Assembly (NCBI GenBank): GCA_963767475.1
Contig: CAVYEI010000003.1
Location: 1,054,001 to 1,118,000, forward strand
Reading direction: 5' to 3'
Length of the DNA: 64,000 nt
Source of the DNA: WHSW01 sp963767475
GTDB taxonomy: Bacteria > Actinomycetota > Thermoleophilia > Solirubrobacterales > 70-9
Positions 42,589-51,415 of this stretch are shown here, piece by piece. The position numbers and the translations under genes are program-made. The notes under the pieces were generated by a model. That model saw nothing but the letters and a program-made list of their open reading frames with translations. It did no database searches and had not been told where the DNA came from. Within the stretch, counting starts at the first letter, position 1. Each line of letters starts with the position of its first letter.

Positions 42589-42594
42589 AGTCTA
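42589..42594 (-). promoter_or_regulatory. Leaderless -10 box (TAGACT) for the mutase large subunit
   Basis: Minus-strand TAGACT followed by 7 nt and ATG 42581. It faces a similar box for the divergent gene at 42643, so the 61-nt gap holds two back-to-back leaderless promoters. Confidence 0.5.
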
Positions 42595-42630
42595 GGGCGG
42601 CCGCTGGCCGGTGCCCTCCTCGCGGCGGTT

Positions 42631-42636
42631 TAGATT
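42631..42636 (+). promoter_or_regulatory. Leaderless -10 box (TAGATT) for the membrane protein at 42643
   Basis: TAGATT followed by exactly 6 nt and ATG 42643, no Shine-Dalgarno sequence. Confidence 0.5.
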
Positions 42637-42642
42637 CGGCGC

Positions 42643-43422
42643 ATGTCCCGCTCGGCAAGTCGCGCATGGCTGGTCTTCTGCGTCGTCGGCATCGGCCTTT
42701 GGATCGGGGTCACCGTCCTGGTCGCTGTCGTCAACGACGACCCCTCCGATGGCGGCCCGGTGGTGCTCGCCTTCGCCGGTGGCGCAGCGGCCTTCTTCGG
42801 GATCGTCTTCGGCGTCGCCCTGTGGCAAACGCGCCCGCACCACGATCCCGAGCTCGATGCCCTGCTCTCCGAGCTCTCGCTCGAGCCCGCGATGGCCCCG
42901 CGCAGCGCCCGCGCGATCGGCGGCATGAGGCGCATCGCTCGCGCCTACATCGTCCTCGGCGCGCTGGTCACCGGGCTCGGGCTGGTGGCGATCGTCCAGC
43001 AGGGTGTCGAGATCGGCAGCCCGCGAACCACCATCTACGTGACGGTCGCGATCGTCGTCGTCTGGGCGCTCGCGGTGCCGTTCGTGCTCCGCCGCGCAAA
43101 CGCCGCCTCGCGTGCCGTGCTGACCCCGCTCGGGCTCTCGCAGAACGGGGCCGCCCTCACGGGTGAGCGCGCCGGGCGGCGGGTCGCGGTCCGGATCGAC
43201 GCCAAGGGGTCGGTGACGGAGATCGCATCCGAGCACCAGGCACCGCGGCTCGAGGGCGCCGGGATCCTCGCCTACGCCGGACGCGGCAACGAGCGAACCT
43301 GGGCAGCGGTGCGGGTCGACTGCGACGGCGAGCGCGTACGGGTGCGCCGCGAGGGCCACGAAGGCGCCTCCTGGTTATGGGACCTGTGGCTGGCCGAGCG
43401 GTTGGCGTCGGAGGCCGGCTAG
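42643..43422 (+). CDS. Membrane protein of unknown function
   Basis: 259 residues. Four hydrophobic segments form two pairs (about 9-29 with 40-60, and 103-123 with 130-150). Then comes a soluble C-terminal domain of about 100 residues (VLTPLGLSQNGAALTGERAG through the end) that looks beta-rich. No family recognised. It is divergent from the mutase large subunit and convergent with the amidase gene, overlapping it by 4 nt. Confidence 0.65.
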   Translation: MSRSASRAWLVFCVVGIGLWIGVTVLVAVVNDDPSDGGPVVLAFAGGAAAFFGIVFGVALWQTRPHHDPELDALLSELSLEPAMAPRSARAIGGMRRIARAYIVLGALVTGLGLVAIVQQGVEIGSPRTTIYVTVAIVVVWALAVPFVLRRANAASRAVLTPLGLSQNGAALTGERAGRRVAVRIDAKGSVTEIASEHQAPRLEGAGILAYAGRGNERTWAAVRVDCDGERVRVRREGHEGASWLWDLWLAERLASEAG

Positions 43423-44831
43423 GAGACCGGAGGCCGGCGATCCGCCCACGGGCGCTCGGCCTCGATCTGGGCCGCGAGCGAGATCAGCGTCGGCTCGCCG
43501 TTGGGCCGGCCGACGAGCGTGACCGAGCGCGGCATGCCCTTGGCCGTGAAGCCGGCCGGCACCGCCGCGGCCGGCTGCCCGGTGTGATTCCAGATCGGGG
43601 TGAAGCAGTAGGTGCGGCTCATCCCGAGCACCGTCCGCAGCGCGCCCTTGCCCTCCCAGCGGCCGATCTCGATCGCGGTCTCGCCGACGCTCGGAGTGAC
43701 GAGGACGTCGAACTCGCTCCAGCTGCGGTTGATCTTCTCCGCGTTGGCGGCCGCGGCACGGGTCGCCCGGCGCACCACCGCATCCGGATAGGCCGCTCCG
43801 AGCTTGCCGAAGCCGCGCGTGCGCGGTTCCAGTCGCTCTGGGCTGGGCACCGTCTCGATCTCCTCGTGGATACCGCCGAGGTAGCGAGGGACGAAGTTGC
43901 TGCCGATCATTCCGAAGCTGGGCTCGTGGCGGCGGACGTCGTGACCGAGCGAGCGCAGCAGCTCCTCGGTCTCCGCCAGCCCCGCCTTGACCTCGTCGGA
44001 GACGATCGGCGGCAGGATCGCTCGCGCCGGACGCTGCGAGATCGCGATCCGCAGCTTCCCCGGCCGCGCCTGCGCGGCCTCGACGTACGGTTGCTCTGGC
44101 GGCTCCGGCCCGCCCGGGTCGCCGCCGCCCTCGCTGACCGCGTCCAGCCACAGCGCCGTGTCGGCGACCGTGCGGGTGACGCAGCCCGCTGCCGAGAGGT
44201 TGTTCCAGTGGTCGTGGGGCTCGATCGGCACCCGGCCGCGCTGGGGCTTGAGCCCGAACAGGCCGCAGAAGGCGGCCGGGATCCGGATCGACCCGCCGCC
44301 GTCACTGGCCGAGGCGCCGCCGACCAAGCCGGCGGCGACGGCCCCGGCGCTGCCGCCGCTGGAGCCGCCGACCGAGCGGCTCGTGTCCCAAGGGTTTCGC
44401 GTCTTGCCGAAGGCCTCGGTTTCGGTGAAGGCGAAGATCGCCAGCTCCGAAAGCGTGGTCTTGGCGAGGATCACGGCGCCCGCGTTTCGCAGCCGGGCGA
44501 CGATCGAGCCGTCGGCCGCGGCCGGCGGCTGGCCGTCGAACGCCCGGCTGCCGAATCTGGTCGCCGTCCCCTCGACGTCGACGTTGTCCTTGATCGCCAC
44601 CGGGACCCCGAGCAGCGGCGCCTCCTCACCCGCGCCCCGGCGGGCGTCGGCCGCCTCGGCTTCGGCGACCGCGGCCTCGGCCAGCACCTCGGTGAGCACG
44701 TTGATCTCCGGGTTGAGGCGCTCGATCCGCTCCAGGTAGACGTCGACCAGCTCGCGCGAGGAGATCTCGCCCGCGCGGATCAGCTCCGCCTGGCGCGCAA
44801 TGCCGGCGAACGCGAGGTCTTCGGCGTCCAC
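43419..44831 (-). CDS. Amidase signature family amidohydrolase
   Basis: 470 residues. The Ser-cisSer-Lys triad is visible: Lys81 in GVPVAIKDNVDVEGTATRFG, the cis-Ser in VGGSSGGSAGAVAAGLVGG (about 157) and the nucleophile Ser181 in SDGGGSIRIPAAFCGLFGLK. Members hydrolyse amides of many kinds, including the GatA transamidosome subunit, fatty amides and aryl amides. Without gatB/C nearby this is a stand-alone amidase, not GatA. It starts at GTG 44831 inside the HAD gene, a 52-nt same-strand overlap. Confidence 0.9.
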   Translation of the reverse strand: MDAEDLAFAGIARQAELIRAGEISSRELVDVYLERIERLNPEINVLTEVLAEAAVAEAEAADARRGAGEEAPLLGVPVAIKDNVDVEGTATRFGSRAFDGQPPAAADGSIVARLRNAGAVILAKTTLSELAIFAFTETEAFGKTRNPWDTSRSVGGSSGGSAGAVAAGLVGGASASDGGGSIRIPAAFCGLFGLKPQRGRVPIEPHDHWNNLSAAGCVTRTVADTALWLDAVSEGGGDPGGPEPPEQPYVEAAQARPGKLRIAISQRPARAILPPIVSDEVKAGLAETEELLRSLGHDVRRHEPSFGMIGSNFVPRYLGGIHEEIETVPSPERLEPRTRGFGKLGAAYPDAVVRRATRAAAANAEKINRSWSEFDVLVTPSVGETAIEIGRWEGKGALRTVLGMSRTYCFTPIWNHTGQPAAAVPAGFTAKGMPRSVTLVGRPNGEPTLISLAAQIEAERPWADRRPPVS

Positions 44832-45577
44832 GGCCCGATCCTATGCCGTCCGAGCAGACCGGCGCCGACCAGGAGCACGCTCAGGCCCGCCAGTGCCAGG
44901 CGGCGGCCGAGGCGCTCGAAGCGCATCACCCGCCAGCCCTGCTCGCGAGCGATCCGGGTCAGCTGCTCGTCGGGGTTGACGACCACGGGGTTGCCGACCG
45001 CGCGCAGCATCGGCAGGTCCGAGACCGAGTCCGAGTAGGCATACGACTGAGAGAGGTCGATCTCGTGGTCGGCGGCGAACCGGCGCATCGCCTCGACCTT
45101 GCCCTCGCCGTACATGAAGGTGCCGCCGAGCTCGCCCGTGAACAGGCCGTCGTCGCCGACCTCGTAGGTGGTGCCGATGCCGCCGTCCATGTAGAGGATC
45201 CGGGCCAGCAGCTGGACCAGCTCGTCGCCGGCGGCGGAGACGATGAAGGTCGGGCGCCCGGCGTCCTGGTGCGCGTAGACCTCGTCGAGCATCTCGTCGT
45301 AGATCCGCGGCAGCACGCCGACCAGGACCTCGGGCGCCATGCGCGCGATCTGGCGGGCGGAGACGCCGTTGAACACCTGCTTGATCTCGCCGAGCAGCTT
45401 CTCCGTCGCCTCGTCGGTCGAGCCGCGGAGGCGAAAGCGCATCGCGTCGACCCCCCAGCGCGCCATCTGGCGGCGGCTGATCAACCCCGCCTTGGTAGCC
45501 GCCCGGGCCCACGGGAGCCCGGATGACCCCGAGATCAGGGTCCGGTCCAAGTCGAAGAAGGCGGCGGCGGTCGGCAT
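44780..45577 (-). CDS. HAD-IB family phosphatase (SerB-like)
   Basis: 265 residues. The HAD catalytic motif FFDLDRTLISGSS supplies Asp9 and Asp11. Motif II is FIVSAAGDEL, and motif III/IV is GKVEAMRRFA with SYAYSDSVSDLPML. This matches the HAD-IB subfamily of phosphoserine-phosphatase-like enzymes, which often act on phospholipid head groups or metabolite phosphates. A hydrophobic stretch near 225-243 could anchor the C-terminus to the membrane. The end overlaps the amidase start by 52 nt, so the last residues may not be family-typical. Confidence 0.88.
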   Translation of the reverse strand: MPTAAAFFDLDRTLISGSSGLPWARAATKAGLISRRQMARWGVDAMRFRLRGSTDEATEKLLGEIKQVFNGVSARQIARMAPEVLVGVLPRIYDEMLDEVYAHQDAGRPTFIVSAAGDELVQLLARILYMDGGIGTTYEVGDDGLFTGELGGTFMYGEGKVEAMRRFAADHEIDLSQSYAYSDSVSDLPMLRAVGNPVVVNPDEQLTRIAREQGWRVMRFERLGRRLALAGLSVLLVGAGLLGRHRIGPWTPKTSRSPALRARRS

Positions 45578-45598
45578 CGAGCCGCCCGTTGTACCGGC

Positions 45599-47251
45599 TC
45601 AGCCCTTCTTGCGCAGCTTGACCTTCGCCGACTCCGTGTTGGCGCTGCCGCCGGTAGGCGTGAAGGTGACCTCGACCTTCACCTTCGCGGTGCCCTTGTC
45701 GGCGAGCTTGGCCTTCGCCTTGCCCTTGGCCTTCAGCGCTAGCGTGACCTCGCCGGCGGCTCCGGCAGTCGCCTGCTGGCCCTTGACCAGCTTGCCGGCC
45801 AGCTCCAGCGTCCCCGACCCAGGGATCTCGACCGGCAGCTTCGCCGTGCCCTTGTCCTTGTTCAGCTTCGCCTTGCCGATCGTGAACTGGTTCGAGGGCA
45901 GGGTCGGGGTCGGAGTTGGTTCGGGCGTCGGCGTTGGCGTCGGGTCCGGCGGCGGGACGCAGGGCGGTGCCCCGGCCTCCCCATAGCGGTTTAGGCGGGC
46001 GTTCGATGCGCCGTCCGCAACCCAGATCGATCCGCACGAGTCAACGCCAACGTCGCTGGAACCGTTGAGCTGGCCGAATCCAGATCCGGCGACGGCGGAC
46101 TTGCACCCGGTCGCGGTGGTGCAGATCTCGAACCCAGTGGTCCCGCCCGCGATCACGTCGAAGCCAAAGGCGCGAACGAATGCACCGGCCGCGGTGAACT
46201 CGCTGACGCGTTCGTTCTCCGCGACGTAGACATTCCCGTTCGAGGCGGCCTGGATGCCGAAGGAGAAGGCGCCGAGCTGGCCGGCCGCTCCGCCGACGAC
46301 AGCCGCCTTGCACCCGGTCGCCGTGGTGCAGGTCTCGAAGCCGGTACCGCCCGCAGGGTCGACGTCGAATCCCCAGGCGCGGACGAAGGCGCCGGTCGAG
46401 GTGAACTCGTTGATGCGGGCGCCGCCACCGACGTAAACGTCCCCGCCGGCGCCGACGGCGATCCCGCGCGGGGTGCTGAGCTGCCCTGCCGCCTCCCCCG
46501 AGACGCCGGCCTTGCAGGTGGTGCCCGTGGTGCACGTCTCGAAGCCGGTACCGCCCGCAGGGTCGACGTCGAAACCCCAGGCGCGGACGAACGCTCCCGC
46601 GGTCGTGAATTGGCTCACCCGATTGTTGCTGAGCTCGGTGACGTAGAGGTTGGTGCCGGAGATCGCAAGACGGTTCGGAACGTTGAGCGTCCCGGCGGCG
46701 CCCCCGCTGCTGATCCCGGCCTTGCAACCCGTCGCGGTCGTACAGACCTCGAACCCGGTCCCGCCTGCCGGATCGACGTCGCGCCCCCAGGCGCGCACGA
46801 ATGTTCCCGTCGAGCTGAACTGGCTGACGCGGCTGTTGAGGGTCTCGGTGACGAAGACATCGCCGGCCGCGTCGATATCGATGCCGTTGGGGGAGTTGAG
46901 CTGTCCGGCACCACCGCCAACCTGGCCCGCCTGGCAGGTCGTCGTCGTGGTGCAGATCTCGAAGCCCGTCGTGCCTCCAGGGATCACGTTGAAGCCCCAG
47001 GCGCGGATGAAGGTGCCGTCGGCCGCGAACTGATTGATCCGATTGAGGCCGTTGTCGTTGACGTAGAGGTCGCCGTTGGCAGCGATCGCAGCGCCGATCG
47101 GGACGCCGAACTGACCCGCCCCGTTGCCCGACGATCCGACCTGGGAGAGCGGCTCGAAGGCGGCTGAGGAGGCGGGCGAGAGGAGCGCGATCGCGATCAC
47201 GGCCGCGAGAGCGCCGAGTCCTGCCTTGCGTGGGGTGTCGATCCCTTCCAT
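45599..47251 (-). CDS. Secreted NHL-repeat beta-propeller protein
   Basis: 550 residues from ATG 47251, with a signal peptide (about 1-31). Six blades follow, each with an NHL-type pattern: (Q/G)xxxxGIAVxxxGDVYVxE, NxRVSxF and TFVRAWGFDV. Each blade also has a strongly conserved insert GTTGFEICTT-x-T-x-C-(K/Q)AG containing a Cys-x5-Cys pair. After a Pro/Thr-rich linker (about 427-450) comes a Lys/Ala-rich beta-domain of about 95 residues ending KVKLRKKG. NHL propellers bind proteins or polysaccharide outside the cell. No catalytic residues. Confidence 0.85.
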   Translation of the reverse strand: MEGIDTPRKAGLGALAAVIAIALLSPASSAAFEPLSQVGSSGNGAGQFGVPIGAAIAANGDLYVNDNGLNRINQFAADGTFIRAWGFNVIPGGTTGFEICTTTTTCQAGQVGGGAGQLNSPNGIDIDAAGDVFVTETLNSRVSQFSSTGTFVRAWGRDVDPAGGTGFEVCTTATGCKAGISSGGAAGTLNVPNRLAISGTNLYVTELSNNRVSQFTTAGAFVRAWGFDVDPAGGTGFETCTTGTTCKAGVSGEAAGQLSTPRGIAVGAGGDVYVGGGARINEFTSTGAFVRAWGFDVDPAGGTGFETCTTATGCKAAVVGGAAGQLGAFSFGIQAASNGNVYVAENERVSEFTAAGAFVRAFGFDVIAGGTTGFEICTTATGCKSAVAGSGFGQLNGSSDVGVDSCGSIWVADGASNARLNRYGEAGAPPCVPPPDPTPTPTPEPTPTPTLPSNQFTIGKAKLNKDKGTAKLPVEIPGSGTLELAGKLVKGQQATAGAAGEVTLALKAKGKAKAKLADKGTAKVKVEVTFTPTGGSANTESAKVKLRKKG

Positions 47252-47339
47252 CGGCAGCAACGGTCCCACGCCTGCGGCTGCAGCGGTATAGGTGGAAACA
47301 CCTGATTTGTACGCTGCCGACGCCTGGGCGCCGACCGTG

Positions 47340-48524
<1,185 letters not shown>

Positions 48525-48624
48525 CGAAGCCTTTCTGCGATCTGACTAGGGGCGGCGCCGGCCGCGAAGGAACAAAGTCAATGCTAGTCAAGGGTCTTCC
48601 CTCGGGGCGCCAAACCGCCCGCTA

Positions 48625-48630
48625 TAGACT
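48625..48630 (+). promoter_or_regulatory. Leaderless -10 box (TAGACT) for the aminopeptidase
   Basis: The sequence GCTATAGACT contains TAGACT followed by 8 nt and GTG 48639. Transcription would begin at or 1-3 nt before the start codon. Confidence 0.5.
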
Positions 48631-48638
48631 CGCCCGCC

Positions 48639-50090
48639 GTGCAGCTCGAGGTCACATCCAAAGCCCTGGGCGAGGTGGACGCCGACGTCGTCGCGGTCGC
48701 CCTCGCCGAAGGTGGCGAGCTTCCCGCCGAGCTCGCCGACGCCCGCGGCGCCGGCGACGCGAAGGCCGCCTTCAAGAACCTCGCCCTCGTCCACCCCGAG
48801 CGTCCTCGGCGGGCGCTGGTGGTCGGGGTCGGCAAGCCGGACGAGCTCGACGCCGAGCGCCTGCGGGTCGCCGCCGCGCTCGCGGCCAAGCGTGCCGCCG
48901 GCCTCGACGCGACCTCGATCGCCTGGCTCGTTCCGGCGGGCGACCACGCCGCGGAGCGCGCCGCAGCACTCGTCGAGGGCACGGTCCTGGCCACGTACCG
49001 GTTCGATCGCTACCGCTCGCGCGACGCCGACGACCCGCCGCCGACCCAGCTCCAGCGCCTGGTGCTGATCGCCGCCGACGCCGATCGCGAGGCGGCCGAG
49101 GAGGCGGCAACCACAGCCCTGGTCACCGCCGAGGCGGCCAACCGGGCGCGCACGCTTCAGAACCTGCCCTCGAACGAGCTCACCCCCGCGGCGCTCGCGG
49201 CCCGGGCCGAGGAGATCGGCGCCGCCAACGAGGCGGTCGAGGTCGAGGTTCTCGACCGCGAGGCGATCGCGGCCGCCGGGATGGGCGGCCTGGTCGCCGT
49301 CTCCCAGGGAGGCGGGGCCGAGCCTCGCCTGATCTCCCTGCGCTACGCCGGCGGCGGCTCCGGCCCGCGCGTCGGCCTGGTCGGCAAGGCGGTCACCTTC
49401 GACAGCGGCGGGATCTCGATCAAGCCCTCGGCCGGCATGCACGAGATGAAGATGGACATGTCCGGCGGCGCCGCGGTGCTGGAGGCGTTCGCGGCGATCG
49501 CCGAGCTCGGCCTCGAGCTCGATCTGGTCGCCGTGATCCCGGCGACCGAGAACATGCCGAGCGGCACGGCGATCAAGCCCGGCGACATCATCACCCAGCT
49601 CAACGGCAAGACGGTCGAGGTCAACAACACCGACGCCGAGGGCCGCCTGATCCTCGCCGACGCGCTCACCTACGCCGTGCGCGAGCTCGGCGCCGAACGG
49701 CTCGTCGACCTCGCCACCCTCACCGGCGCCGTGCTCGTCGCCCTCGGGTCCACCTACGCGGCGCTGATCGCCAACGACGATCAATGGGCCGTAGCTGTCG
49801 AGAGGGCGGCGAGCGAGAGCGGCGAGCTGGCCTGGCGGCTGCCGCTGCATCCGGAGTACAAGCAGCTCACCAAGGGCACCGTCGCCGACCTCACCAACGC
49901 CGCCGCCAAGCGCAAGGCGGGGACGATCTACGCCGGCTCGTTCCTGGAGGAGTTCGTCGACGAGGTCCCCTGGGTCCACCTCGACATCGCCGGCACAGCC
50001 TGGGACACGGGGCGCGAATACGTCGGCAAGGGAGCGACCGGGTTCGGCGTTCGCCTGCTCGTCCGGCTCGGCCTCGACCTCGCCTCCTGA
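48639..50090 (+). CDS. pepA: Leucyl aminopeptidase (M17)
   Basis: 483 residues starting at GTG 48639. The C-terminal peptidase domain has both metal-site signatures: VGKAVTFDSGGISIKPSAGM with Lys250, Asp255 and Lys262, MDMSGGAAV with Asp273, and NTDAEGRLIL with Asp332, Glu334 and Arg336. This is the two-metal site of M17 leucine aminopeptidases, which form hexamers in the cytosol and remove N-terminal residues in peptide turnover. The N-terminal macro-like domain is present. It is followed by a 54-nt gap and the FIST gene. Confidence 0.95.
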   Translation: MQLEVTSKALGEVDADVVAVALAEGGELPAELADARGAGDAKAAFKNLALVHPERPRRALVVGVGKPDELDAERLRVAAALAAKRAAGLDATSIAWLVPAGDHAAERAAALVEGTVLATYRFDRYRSRDADDPPPTQLQRLVLIAADADREAAEEAATTALVTAEAANRARTLQNLPSNELTPAALAARAEEIGAANEAVEVEVLDREAIAAAGMGGLVAVSQGGGAEPRLISLRYAGGGSGPRVGLVGKAVTFDSGGISIKPSAGMHEMKMDMSGGAAVLEAFAAIAELGLELDLVAVIPATENMPSGTAIKPGDIITQLNGKTVEVNNTDAEGRLILADALTYAVRELGAERLVDLATLTGAVLVALGSTYAALIANDDQWAVAVERAASESGELAWRLPLHPEYKQLTKGTVADLTNAAAKRKAGTIYAGSFLEEFVDEVPWVHLDIAGTAWDTGREYVGKGATGFGVRLLVRLGLDLAS

Positions 50091-50144
50091 GTCGCTCGTC
50101 GCGCGGTCCTAAAGGTTCGGCCGCCCGCGGTCGATAGGCGGTGC

Positions 50145-51392
50145 ATGGGAGCCGCGCGGACCCATGAAGGGGTCCTGGATGGCGCTCCCCAATCAACCGG
50201 GGTAGCGGCCGCTGAACCCACGACCAGATGGGTTTCCGTGGGGCATGCCCACGCCGGCGATCTCGACTCCGAAGCCGCCGGCCGTAGCGCCGCCGCCGAC
50301 GCCCTCGCCGGGCGCGAGGCGAAGCTGGCGATCGTCTTCTGCTCCGACTCACACGACCTCGAGGCGCTCGTTCGCGGAGTCCGTTCCGAGGTCGGCACGG
50401 CCAACCTGATCGGCTGCACCACGGCCGGCGAGATCTCCGACCGCGGCGCCGGCGACGGCGGCGTGGTCGTGACCGCGCTCGGCGGCGATGGCTTCGAGGT
50501 CCGCACGGCCGCGGGCCACGGCGACCCCGAGCGCCTGCGCGAGTCCGGCGCGGCGGCCGCCGCCGCGGTCGCCGAGCTCGGCTCCGAGCGCCCGAACCGC
50601 GCCCTGCTGCTGCTCTCCGACGGTGTCGCCGGCAACCAGCAGGAGATGATCCGCGGCGTCCACGACATCGTCGGCTCCACCGTTCCCCTGGTCGGCGGCT
50701 GCGCCGGCGACGGGATGAAGATGAAGCGGACCTTCCAGATCCACGGCGATCAGGTGATCTCCGGCGGCGTGGTCGCGGCCGCGATCGCCTCCGACGGGCC
50801 ACTCGGGATCGGCTGGAGCCACGGCTGGGAGCGCACCGGCGAGCCGATGCTGGTCACCGGCTCGGCCGGCAACCGCGTCAACGAGATCGACGACCGCCCC
50901 GCGCTCGACGAGTACCTGAGTCGGCTCGGCGCCCCCGACGACGTCGGCGCCGACGCGCAGGCGTTCACCCGCTGGGCGCGCACCCATCCGCTCGGGCTCG
51001 GCCGGCGTCCGAATGGCCATGAGCCCGTCCGCTGCGTCTCGGAGGCCGACTTCGAGCAGCGTTCGATCGTCTGCACCGCCGAGGTTCCCGCCGGCGGTCT
51101 CGCCTGGTTCATGCACGGCGACGGCGACTCGGTCCTGCGCTCGACCGCGTCGGCGTGCGAGCAGGCGATCGGGGCTCTCGGGGGCGTGCAGCCGCTGGCG
51201 ATGATCGCCTTCGACTGCATCGGGCGCCGCGGCGTGCTCGGCGACGAGCGGATCGCCGAGGAGGTCGAGGGGATTCGCTACTGCGCGCAGGGAGCGCCGT
51301 TCTCGGGGCTCTACACCTACGGCGAGATCGCGCGTGTGAAGGGCGTCAACGCGCTCCACAGCCAGACCTTCGTCGCCCTGGCGATTGGCTAG
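50145..51392 (+). CDS. FIST domain sensory protein
   Basis: 415 residues. FIST_N spans about residues 55-240 (LAIVFCSDSHDLEALVRGVR, LIGCTTAGEISDRG and VGGCAGDGMKMKRTFQIHGD as anchor segments). FIST_C spans about 255-395, ending with APFSGLYTYGEIARVKGVNA, a very typical FIST_C end. FIST domains are predicted intracellular ligand sensors, possibly for amino acids, usually linked to signalling output. Here the output is the next gene, a GAF-GGDEF-EAL protein 23 nt downstream. No transmembrane segments. Confidence 0.9.
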   Translation: MGAARTHEGVLDGAPQSTGVAAAEPTTRWVSVGHAHAGDLDSEAAGRSAAADALAGREAKLAIVFCSDSHDLEALVRGVRSEVGTANLIGCTTAGEISDRGAGDGGVVVTALGGDGFEVRTAAGHGDPERLRESGAAAAAAVAELGSERPNRALLLLSDGVAGNQQEMIRGVHDIVGSTVPLVGGCAGDGMKMKRTFQIHGDQVISGGVVAAAIASDGPLGIGWSHGWERTGEPMLVTGSAGNRVNEIDDRPALDEYLSRLGAPDDVGADAQAFTRWARTHPLGLGRRPNGHEPVRCVSEADFEQRSIVCTAEVPAGGLAWFMHGDGDSVLRSTASACEQAIGALGGVQPLAMIAFDCIGRRGVLGDERIAEEVEGIRYCAQGAPFSGLYTYGEIARVKGVNALHSQTFVALAIG

Positions 51393-51415
51393 CCGGGCCC
51401 GGCGAGGCGATTGAC

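Noticed and set aside
43419..44831. GatA subunit of the Glu-tRNA(Gln) amidotransferase
   Set aside because: No gatB or gatC nearby, and the surroundings of the triad look like a stand-alone amidase; the family alone cannot prove GatA.
48588..49979. Long minus-strand ORF opposite the aminopeptidase
   Set aside because: The plus strand encodes all M17 metal ligands in order; the minus frame shows only shadow composition.
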